The notes under the pieces were generated by a model. The model was not told the DNA's origin, searched no databases, and saw only the letters and a program-made list of their open reading frames with translations. Both the position numbers and the translations under genes were made by a program. DNA of 64,000 nt from contig JAWKLJ010000002.1 in assembly GCA_041392805.1 (NCBI GenBank), forward strand, positions 1,317,001 to 1,381,000, read 5' to 3'. Below, one piece after another: positions 1-7,304 of this stretch; positions within the stretch are counted from its first letter, which is position 1; every line of letters starts with the position of its first letter. This stretch comes from Saprospiraceae bacterium (GTDB lineage: Bacteria > Bacteroidota > Bacteroidia > Chitinophagales > Saprospiraceae).

Positions 1-2
1 AT

Positions 3-1808
3 GATATTTTTGATTTGACTGCTGGGAATTATCGCTTAAGGGTTTCGGATGCCAATAGTTGTCCAATAGATACTGTTTTTAGAATAACAGAGCCATCTCC
101 TTTAACATTAGACCTGGTTTTACTACAGGGTGGAGGCTGCGACCCTACCAATGCAGCCGATACCGTCGTGGCCCTGGTGCAAGGAGGCACCAAGCCTTAT
201 CGGTATTCCTGGAGCACGGGCGACACCTTAGGGATTATTTATGATGCCCCTTCAGGAGATTATGCCTTTACGGTGGTGGATGCGGCAGGGTGTGAAATAA
301 GTGGCCCTTCCATCAAAGTAAGGGAACGGACGCCACCCTTGGTCTTACAAAAGTTTATTGTAGAGGGCCCCAAATGTTATGGCGACAATGCCGTTAAAGC
401 AACCGTAAAAATAGCGGGTGGTTCTGGCTTGTTCCGGTATCATTTTCGGCCTACCTTGATTTTAAATAATGTAGCAAGTGATAGTGTAACAGTGACGACC
501 TTGCCTATTAATAATAGTTATAGTGTAACGGTTACAGATTTAAAAACCGGATGTCAGGTATCAACCGGATCAGGCGGTGTAAGTGTTCCGCCGCCGTTGT
601 TACTTAGTATTGATAAAGTGGAAGAGGTAAATTGTGCCGCTGGTTTTGATGGTGGAATTAAAGTCTCGGTTCAGGGCGGTATTGCTCCTTACACCTATTC
701 CTGGAGAGATTCGACTGGGGTAGAAGTTTCTACCTTGCAAGACCTGGCTAACGTGAAGGGGGGAAGGTATACGCTCTATCTGGCGGATGCAAATCAATGT
801 ATGGATACGCTGATGGAGGAAATCCCCGAAGTTAATGCGGTTATCCGTATCGAAAACAGTACGATTGATCCGGTTTCCTGCAAAGGAGATTCAGATGGTG
901 GCATTTCCATTAACCTTTCGGGCGGAGAACGCCCCTTTCAGTATAAGTGGAACACCGGACAAACGGTGGAAGACCTTTCAAATATTCCGGCTGGTCAGTA
1001 TAGCCTCACCGTGACGGACGCAGATACCTGTAAGGCCATTTTTGATGGTTTTGTGGTACCTGAGCCCGTCTTCGATATTGTATTAGCGGATTCTGTCCGT
1101 CAGCTTCAATGTTTTGGAGACCAAAATGCCTTTATTGGAGCCGCAGTCAGCGGTGGGCAGCCCCCCTATAGCTACCGTTGGCTCAAAGCGGGCAATGTTA
1201 TGGAAGGACAAATTGATTCAATTTTAAATAACATAGGAAAAGGTTCGTATAGACTTGAGGTGAAAGATGCCGGAACTTGTGTCAGGACGTTTGATTTTGA
1301 GATCATAGAACCGGCTCGGCTAAATGTTGGGCTCAGTTTTACTGCTCCGATGCCGCCAAACTATGATGATGGGAAGGCCGAAGCTCGGCCAGAAGGGGGG
1401 ACTCCCGACTATAGTTACCTTTGGAGTACTGGCGCCACAACGTCCATTATTACAGATTTAGTGCCGGCGACCTATACGGTTACCGTCACCGATGCCAATC
1501 ATTGCACAAGGGAAGTGAGCATTTTAATCAATGATGCCCCTTGGCCAAGCTGGGTCCAGCATCTGGAAATTTATCCCAATCCAAGCAAGGGTTGGCTCTT
1601 TATTGATTACACCCTAGAAAAAGCATTACCACTTGATATCCAGTGTTTTAATAGTATGGGCCAATTGATGAGCACCTTTCATGTTGCACCTAGCCGTGGT
1701 CAGACCTTACAACAAGATTGGTCTGTGCTTCCGGCCGGTGTTTACTGGATCGCTATTTCTTCTGAAAGGGAGCGAATTTTGCTGAAGAAATGGGTTATAA
1801 ATCCCTAG
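3..1808 (+). CDS. SprB-repeat T9SS cargo protein, C-terminal part (5' end outside window)
   Basis: The frame is open to the left edge, so this is the C-terminal ~600 residues of a larger secreted protein; the TTG at 15 is not a credible start. It is built of tandem SprB-type repeats of about 80-90 residues, each with a Cys, a GG-x-PYxYxW core and a closing GxYxxxVxDxxxC, seen at least six times. The last ~75 residues start LEIYPNPSKG and end in a basic strand (KKWVINP), which is a type A T9SS sorting domain. The family is typically exported by T9SS and attached to or released from the surface, often as an adhesin. The binding target is unknown. It is convergent with the PorE-like gene, and a palindrome lies between them. 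Confidence 0.85.
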   Translation, partial: DIFDLTAGNYRLRVSDANSCPIDTVFRITEPSPLTLDLVLLQGGGCDPTNAADTVVALVQGGTKPYRYSWSTGDTLGIIYDAPSGDYAFTVVDAAGCEISGPSIKVRERTPPLVLQKFIVEGPKCYGDNAVKATVKIAGGSGLFRYHFRPTLILNNVASDSVTVTTLPINNSYSVTVTDLKTGCQVSTGSGGVSVPPPLLLSIDKVEEVNCAAGFDGGIKVSVQGGIAPYTYSWRDSTGVEVSTLQDLANVKGGRYTLYLADANQCMDTLMEEIPEVNAVIRIENSTIDPVSCKGDSDGGISINLSGGERPFQYKWNTGQTVEDLSNIPAGQYSLTVTDADTCKAIFDGFVVPEPVFDIVLADSVRQLQCFGDQNAFIGAAVSGGQPPYSYRWLKAGNVMEGQIDSILNNIGKGSYRLEVKDAGTCVRTFDFEIIEPARLNVGLSFTAPMPPNYDDGKAEARPEGGTPDYSYLWSTGATTSIITDLVPATYTVTVTDANHCTREVSILINDAPWPSWVQHLEIYPNPSKGWLFIDYTLEKALPLDIQCFNSMGQLMSTFHVAPSRGQTLQQDWSVLPAGVYWIAISSERERILLKKWVINP

Positions 1809-1864
1809 CTGTTCAATGCGATAATTTAAAGCCCTGAAAATCTAAGCATTCGTGAAAATTCGTG

Positions 1865-1902
1865 TCAATTCGTGGCTTACCTTAAGTTGAGCCACGAATT
1901 GA
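1865..1902. terminator. palindrome between convergent genes, possible bidirectional terminator
   Basis: A perfect 13-bp stem (arms 1865-1877 and 1890-1902, core AATTCGTGGCT/AGCCACGAATT) lies between two converging genes. The upstream bases repeat ATTCGTG twice more, so it may instead belong to a dispersed ATTCGTG repeat family. There is no strong T-run on either side, so termination is inferred from position. Confidence 0.5.
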
Positions 1903-1932
1903 AGCCAATGCCAATTATAACCCACCCCGCAA

Positions 1933-3915
1933 CTATTCAATAATTTTGAAAGTGGTCCTCCGATTCTCCTGGTGTTCTTCCTCCGTGCAGCGTGAGCAGA
2001 TGCAGTTTACCTCAGGGATGCTTTCTCCGTACCCCTTAGGTGTAAGCCTGTCAGCGCCTATTCCATTGTTAATCAGGTAGTCAACTGCGGATTGTGCCCT
2101 TTTTTGTGAAAGGTTTTCGTTGTATCGATCCACCCCCCTGCAATCAGTGTGAGAGGAAAGTTGAATTCGCAATTCAGGATTGAGCTTTAAGGTTTCGATC
2201 AAGGCATTGAGGGTAGGTTTGGCATCATCCCGGATTTCCCAGCGATCGAAGTCGTAATAGATATTTTCCAAACGAATTTCTTTATCGAGGAATATTTTAT
2301 CTAGGACGATTTCCACCTCATAGCGCATAATGGGGTTTTCTGGGTCTTTTCCAATGCCTTTGGTGGTGAAATTGGCCTTATTATTGAGGTAATTTTCAAG
2401 TTTAGCCAAGAAGTCATAATCCATATCCTCTTCCAATTCGAGGGAGAACAAGCCATCTTCCCCGACGGTGACTTGCTTTTTTTGTTTACCTATGAGGATG
2501 TCAACTGTGGCGCCATTGAGGGGCTTCCGACCTAAGACCCGGCTATTGGGGTCGAGTGGATCTTCATAAATTTTTTCTAACACATACCCATCCAAAAACA
2601 TTTGGTAAACGATAGGTTTTTTTTCTTCTTCCGGAACAGGTGGGGGCGGGGGCAGTGGTCGTTTTTCAAAGCGATAAATGTCGTCATTTCCAATGCCCGC
2701 TTCACGAGTAGACGTAAAGTAGCCGATTTGCAAGAGGTCGCCGGTTTTGGGCGCCTTTTCATCTATAATCAGGCCAAAATCATCTCCTCCCGAATTGATC
2801 GGAGGACGAAGATTTTGTACGGGAGACCATTGGTTATCGCCTTTGTTATAGGATTTAAAAATATCAAGTCCACCCATACCCGGGTGATAATCAGAAGAAA
2901 AGTACAAGGTATCTTTATCGATATAGGGGAATTTTTCATTCCCAGCCGTATTAATCGTTCTACCCAATAGTTTGGGGATATCCCAGCTATCTCCTTTTCG
3001 TTCACTTACGTAAATATCGTAGCCGCCCCAGCCATCGGGATGATTGCAGGAGAAGTACAACTTTTGGCCATCTGCGGAGAGGCTAGGGTGCCCATAATTG
3101 ACACCATTTTCGATAAAATTCACCATTCTGGGGACCGTCCAGCTATTGCCTTTATTTTCACTGTACATGATTTTGCAAAAGGCGTCTTCTTTCTTGGGGC
3201 CAAAGCAGCGGGTGAAGTAGATTTCCTGGAAATCAGGGCTGAAAGCAACAGTCCCTTCATTGTCCTCTGTATTGAGCATTTTATCAAAACTGTTAACAGT
3301 ATTGGATTGTAAATCAACAAGATAGAGGTCTGAAAAGTTATTGCCAGTCCAATTGTAGGTATCATCTCCGGTTCCTCCCTTGCGGTCGGAAGTGATGATC
3401 ATCTGCTTGTCTTTGTAGAGCATCGGTGAATAATCGGCATAACCCGTATTGAAGTCGGTCAGATCAACCTCATAGGCGCGTCTTTTTTCATTTTTCCATC
3501 CCTCGGCTATTTCACAAGCCCTGATTTCGCGGCGGTACTCGTATGGGCTGCCAATTTCAATCCCCAGATCTTTGAAGGCCTGTTTGGCTTCGTCATAGCG
3601 CTCCGCTTTTTTCAAAGCATAGGCATATTCTCTCAAGGCATCTACCCCTGCATTGTTATCATAAGCCGTTTGGTACCAGGCAATCGATTTATCACTTTGG
3701 TTGAGTTCCCGGTATGAATCGGCTATCATCAGGGCTATTTTACCCTTTTCAATCCTTGTTTTGGCCTTTTTGAATTCTTTTTCCAACATGCGGGCGGCAA
3801 CGGAATACTGTTTGACTTTGAAGGCAGTAGGCCCATCACTAACCCTTTGGGTATAACTACAGGCGTGCACTAAAAATGCGAGTACAATGGCAACTGGAAG
3901 CAGGTTATTTCTCAT
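1933..3915 (-). CDS. PorE-like OmpA-family lipoprotein (TPR, PD40 propeller, OmpA C-domain)
   Basis: This is a 660-residue lipoprotein with a signal peptide ending in lipobox LVHAC. Domains in order: helical TPR-like repeats (about 25-130), a WD40/PD40-type propeller (about 150-420, with repeats such as SPDFQEIYF and SADGQKLYF), a carboxypeptidase-regulatory-like beta domain (about 450-540), and an OmpA/Pal peptidoglycan-binding domain (about 555-660, with YYDFDRWEIR and SHTDCRG). This order is the one known for T9SS component PorE (PG1058 in Porphyromonas), which links the secretion machine to peptidoglycan; many paralogs exist in this phylum, so the exact role is inferred. The OmpA domain carries a CxCxxC insert near residues 640-647. 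A TIR-flanked repeat begins 22 bp upstream of the start. Confidence 0.85.
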   Translation of the reverse strand: MRNNLLPVAIVLAFLVHACSYTQRVSDGPTAFKVKQYSVAARMLEKEFKKAKTRIEKGKIALMIADSYRELNQSDKSIAWYQTAYDNNAGVDALREYAYALKKAERYDEAKQAFKDLGIEIGSPYEYRREIRACEIAEGWKNEKRRAYEVDLTDFNTGYADYSPMLYKDKQMIITSDRKGGTGDDTYNWTGNNFSDLYLVDLQSNTVNSFDKMLNTEDNEGTVAFSPDFQEIYFTRCFGPKKEDAFCKIMYSENKGNSWTVPRMVNFIENGVNYGHPSLSADGQKLYFSCNHPDGWGGYDIYVSERKGDSWDIPKLLGRTINTAGNEKFPYIDKDTLYFSSDYHPGMGGLDIFKSYNKGDNQWSPVQNLRPPINSGGDDFGLIIDEKAPKTGDLLQIGYFTSTREAGIGNDDIYRFEKRPLPPPPPVPEEEKKPIVYQMFLDGYVLEKIYEDPLDPNSRVLGRKPLNGATVDILIGKQKKQVTVGEDGLFSLELEEDMDYDFLAKLENYLNNKANFTTKGIGKDPENPIMRYEVEIVLDKIFLDKEIRLENIYYDFDRWEIRDDAKPTLNALIETLKLNPELRIQLSSHTDCRGVDRYNENLSQKRAQSAVDYLINNGIGADRLTPKGYGESIPEVNCICSRCTEEEHQENRRTTFKIIE

Positions 3916-3937
3916 AGCTAATTAGCTTGTATTTATT

Positions 3938-4069
3938 TGGACTTTTGACGCTTTTGGAAATTCTCCGTTCCCTGGCTAGAAGCGGGAAGTGGGAAGTCGG
4001 AAAAGTGGAAAATTGCGCTCCTGAGTCTTTCCGACTTCCGACTTCAAAACAGCGAATGTCAAAAGTCCA
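3938..4069. repeat. palindromic MITE-like element, TGGACTTTTGAC family, copy 1
   Basis: The element is bounded by perfect 12-bp terminal inverted repeats, TGGACTTTTGAC (3938-3949) and GTCAAAAGTCCA (4058-4069). Internally the two halves pair again (GAAGTGGGAAGTCGGAAA against CTTTCCGACTTCCGACTTC), giving a long imperfect hairpin. No ORF is present. A second copy with the same ends and the shared internal block CTAGAAG-GGGAAGTCGG lies at 24442-24660. A looser relative of the inner part (AAGTCGG / CCGACTT) lies at about 4262-4345. Confidence 0.75.
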
Positions 4070-4154
4070 GATTTATGGCAATATAATTAAATAAACGCTT
4101 TAAGAAAACTTCTTGTTGCAGGATTAAGAGATTCTGTCAGAAGGATAACTAAAG

Positions 4155-4248
4155 TAATGAATAGTTTTTCATATATTATATCATATGAAAAGAACATGCC
4201 TTCCATTTCGAGCAAGGGTTATTTTAACCTTCGTGTCCTTTTAGATGT
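4155..4248 (+). pseudogene. vestige resembling the 5' end of the downstream sulfatase gene
   Basis: From the ATG at 4185, 57 bases align without gaps to the first 57 bases of the sulfatase gene at 5611, with about three quarters identical. The leader also shares ATGAATAGT and an AT-rich stretch before the start. The translation is a signal-peptide-like string (MKRTCLPFRA... FVSF) that stops after 19 codons. It looks like the remnant of a duplicated sulfatase or lipoprotein leader, with the Rpn pseudogene lying between the two copies. No further downstream similarity could be followed. Confidence 0.45.
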
Positions 4249-4391
4249 TGGACAGTCGCGGTTTTGAAGTTGGAAGTCGGGAAGGTGGAGCGGGGAAAAT
4301 TTCCGACTTAGTATCTCAGGCTTTGAACTTCCGGCTTCCAAAAGTGTCAAAGGTGTGCTTCTCATTGATGTCAATCTGCCTCGTATAGTAC

Positions 4392-4422
4392 AAAAAAGCG
4401 GGGTAATCCGAGAAGGAACCCC
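4392..4422 (-). terminator. weak terminator after the Rpn-like pseudogene
   Basis: Read on the minus strand directly after the stop, GGGGT pairs with TACCCC across a 12-nt loop and is followed by GC and six T. The stem is short but the T-run and position fit an intrinsic terminator. Confidence 0.45.
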
Positions 4423-4423
4423 T

Positions 4424-5433
4424 TTACTGCTCTTCTTCTTCGAAGGACTTTATAATTGTAATAACCGCCTCTTCTGGCAAGTCTGCCAATTCAGCCAATA
4501 ATTCGATGGACAGACCAGTATTTATTCCGTTTTTAATAAAAAGTCTATTTTTTTGTTCCATGCCCTGTTGCATACCTTGGTCTATTCCTTGCTCGATGCC
4601 TTGTTTGATACCTTGTTTGATACCTTGTTCGATACCTTGTTTAATACCTTGTTCCATGCCTTGAATAATTCCCTCCTGCACCAGCATATCATAAGAACTC
4701 ATAGCCATTTTTTTAGTTTCTCCGGAAAGTGTCATAGCCAATTGATTTAACTTAGTCCTACTAAGTTCGACATTTTGTAGAAAATAAACAATCATCCCCT
4801 CGAATAAGTTTCTTTTTGCACGATCATGGATTTGGTTTTCGATGCCTATAAAAATTCGGGTATAGTATTGAGGTGGGAAGGTTTGAATATGCTTCATTAA
4901 TAGTAAAATATTACTCAGCAATTCCGCTTTTAGGGCCAAAATGTCTCCATCCTCCATTTGATTGATGTCCGTTAGCAGGTACTCAAAATTAGGGATATAG
5001 CATGCAACAAAGGGCTAGTAGACTTAAAATAGCTATAAAAAGGTTTTTGCTGCCATTTGTGTTTGCCTTGATAGACAACGATAGGTATAATTGGTGTTAA
5101 TGCCTCCTTTTGCTTGATTTGAACCTCCCAGTACTCCAATAAATAGCGTAACAATTGCAAATGAGGATAAGCAGGGGCATTGTATTTATGCTCAAATAGC
5201 AAGGCCAATTCTATAGGTTCCTCATCTGTAGTTGTACACTTATAGACCAGGTCAGAGAAATATTGTTTAAGCTGAGGAGTAACAAAGGATTGATTGGACA
5301 ATTTCAACTCCACTAAATTCAAGGTAGACACAAGGTCTACAGGAAGAAAATTCCTGATGAAATCCCTGGCTACATCAATATCCATGAAAGCTTTTTTGAA
5401 AAAAGCATCGTGTGAGAGGCGTTTTTTAGACAT
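4424..5433 (-). pseudogene. Rpn-type PD-(D/E)XK nuclease/putative transposase, frameshifted
   Basis: Two adjacent minus-strand reading frames make one Rpn/transposase_31-like protein. The 5' part (5433-4972, 153 residues) begins MSKKRLSHDAFFKKAF, typical of the family N-terminus, and carries the nuclease core strand LALLFEHKY (an E-x-K-like motif) and PIVVYQG. It then runs into a stop, while the neighbouring frame continues naturally as YIPNFEYLLTDINQ and the 177-residue C-terminal part (4957-4424). The crossover must lie in 4972-5014, near 5000, and a one-base deletion explains it. The restored protein would be about 330 residues. The C-terminal part has a run of QGIxQGMx repeats, common in this family. 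Intact members nick DNA and promote RecA-independent recombination. This copy is probably inactive. Confidence 0.8.
4559..4672 (-). repeat. 12-bp tandem repeats encoding QGIK/QGIE units
   Basis: About nine degenerate 12-bp units (core ATACCTTGTT on the plus strand) encode alternating QGIK, QGIE and QGMQ tetrapeptides in the Rpn-like C-terminal part. The length is a multiple of three, so unit gain or loss would keep the frame. Confidence 0.75.
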
Positions 5434-5509
5434 GTAGCAAAGCTAGAAAAAAAATGCATAAAACGCTAATTAATGCATAAAAAAAATAGTCATTGTGAAA
5501 ATATTGTGT

Positions 5510-5555
5510 CTTTTGCGTTCCATTGACTCAAAAGCGCATAAATTGTCAGAGAACC
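5510..5555. repeat. intergenic repeat, TTGACTCAAAAGCGC family, copy 1
   Basis: This contains TTGACTCAAAAGCGC followed by an A/T spacer and TCAGAGAACC. The same block occurs at 29977-30034 and, inverted, at the start of 37355-37505. It sits in the leader between the Rpn-like pseudogene and the sulfatase gene, which are divergent. Confidence 0.65.
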
Positions 5556-5610
5556 TTTTAACCTTTGTGGACTTTTAGAAAATTCATGAATAGTATCCTT
5601 ATATTAAGGT

Positions 5611-7182
5611 ATGAAAAAAACATCGCTTCCATCTCGATCCATCGCTATTTTAATCTTTGTATCCTTGGTAATAGCCGACTATAGTTGCTCACCAAAAGCA
5701 ACTTCTACCGCAGCTACTCAGCTGCTCCAGCACCCCAATGTATTGTTTATCTCCATCGACGACCTGAACGACTGGGCGCAACCCCTGGTGGGCAACAAGC
5801 AAGCCCTGACACCCTACCTCAATCAGTTTGCCGAACAATCAGTCAATTTTACCAAAAACTATTGCACCAGTCCTGGCTGCAACCCTTCCCGATCTACTTT
5901 GCTGACCGGCCTGCATACCTATAGCTCCGGGATGTATTCCAATTACCAGGATTGGAGGAAGATTCCCGTGCTAAAGGATATGCCTACGCTGAGTCATTAT
6001 TTCCGGCAAAACGGGTATTTCGCAGCGGGTGCAGGTAAGATTTTCCACTATGATCAGGTAGACACCTTGGGTTGGGATGAATATTATCCTGCCATTAAAA
6101 ATCCGATGCCGCCAGATAATTTCCCAGAAGAACTGCCGGCCAATATGCCACGGTTTAAATACATGTACAATATGTTTGATTGGAGTCCGCTGGCCATCAA
6201 TGACGAAGATATGGGCGATTATAAAAGTGTCCAATACATTAGCGAACAATTGCAAAAAACACATGATAAACCCTTTTTCTTGGGTTGCGGTATTTATAGG
6301 CCCCATGTACCTTGGTATGTACCCCAGGCCTATTTCGACCGATTCCCCCTGGAAGACATTGAACTCCCCAAGGTGATGGAAAATGATACCGCCGATTTAG
6401 GAAATCGAGCCAAAGAAATCATTCGGCGAGGCGGTAATTACCATCATTTTGTCGTGAAAGCAGGCCAATGGGAAAAGGCAGTCCAGGGTTACCTGGCCTC
6501 TATTGCCTTTGCTGACGCCATGGTCGGGCGCTTACTAGATGCCTTAGCCAAGAGCCCCTACGCCGATAATACCATAGTGGTCATCTGGTCGGATCATGGC
6601 TGGCAACTGGGAGAGAAAATGCATTGGCGGAAGTTTGCTCTTTGGGAAAACGTAACGCGAACGGTATTGATGATGAAAGTCCCCCAGGGTTTAGCTTCCA
6701 TGCCCCAAGGATCAGCGAAAGGTGCTGCCACGACCAATTTGACTTCCCTGCTAGATATCTATCCTACCCTGGTTGATTTGTGCCAATTACCAGCGCGCAA
6801 GGACCTGGATGGGGAAAGTTTAGTTTCTATCTTAGAAAAACCAGATACCCTTATTCCTCGACCGATCATTACCACCTATGATTTTGGTGATTATTCGGTG
6901 CGTTATGATAAGTGGCACTATATCAGGTACATAGATGATTCCGAAGAACTATATGATTTGGAAACTGACCCGGAGGAATGGACAAATCTGGCCAGTCTGA
7001 CCGATTTTGTGGCGGTTAAGCAGCAACTGGCCGCTTTTATACCTACCAATCCTATTCCATTGCCGGAAGTCTCCTTGTTGCCGCTACAGGAGCATCATAT
7101 TCCACCCATTAAGTCCCGCGAATATTATTTTAGCCAGGAGCGGAAGGAGTGGATGAAGCGATTTGAGGTGGTTGAGAATTAA
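5611..7182 (+). CDS. exported arylsulfatase-family sulfatase (iduronate-2-sulfatase-like)
   Basis: This 523-residue sulfatase would hydrolyse sulfate esters on glycans in the periplasm or at the surface. After a hydrophobic leader (IAILIFVSLVIADYSCS, possibly a lipoprotein with Cys26), the core begins NVLFISIDDLND, where D50 and D51 are metal ligands. The catalytic Cys90 sits in the C-x-P-S-R signature (GCNPSRSTLLTG) that is converted to formylglycine. SDHGWQLGEK carries further metal and sulfate ligands. The opening NVLFISIDDLNDW and overall length match the iduronate-2-sulfatase-like subgroup, so sulfated uronate or amino-sugar glycans are plausible substrates. A maturase is not in the window. 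It lies upstream of a sialidase-like and a GH2 gene. Confidence 0.88.
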   Translation: MKKTSLPSRSIAILIFVSLVIADYSCSPKATSTAATQLLQHPNVLFISIDDLNDWAQPLVGNKQALTPYLNQFAEQSVNFTKNYCTSPGCNPSRSTLLTGLHTYSSGMYSNYQDWRKIPVLKDMPTLSHYFRQNGYFAAGAGKIFHYDQVDTLGWDEYYPAIKNPMPPDNFPEELPANMPRFKYMYNMFDWSPLAINDEDMGDYKSVQYISEQLQKTHDKPFFLGCGIYRPHVPWYVPQAYFDRFPLEDIELPKVMENDTADLGNRAKEIIRRGGNYHHFVVKAGQWEKAVQGYLASIAFADAMVGRLLDALAKSPYADNTIVVIWSDHGWQLGEKMHWRKFALWENVTRTVLMMKVPQGLASMPQGSAKGAATTNLTSLLDIYPTLVDLCQLPARKDLDGESLVSILEKPDTLIPRPIITTYDFGDYSVRYDKWHYIRYIDDSEELYDLETDPEEWTNLASLTDFVAVKQQLAAFIPTNPIPLPEVSLLPLQEHHIPPIKSREYYFSQERKEWMKRFEVVEN

Positions 7183-7304
7183 ATACGGTATTTGTAACCC
7201 TTTTTTCTTTTTTCTCGTCTCATCACCAAATAACCAGGTATTCCCATAGGGGAGTAAGGGCAATTTGTTCATCCTATAGTTATCATCCGAAAACACTCTA
7301 CATC

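Noticed and set aside
2602..2970. Plus-strand ORF of 122 codons opposite the PorE-like gene
   Set aside because: It is antisense to a strong gene, with no motif or start context of its own.
5000..5014. Programmed frameshift in the Rpn-like gene
   Set aside because: No slippery X-XXY-YYZ heptamer or downstream stimulatory hairpin was seen; a one-base deletion is simpler.
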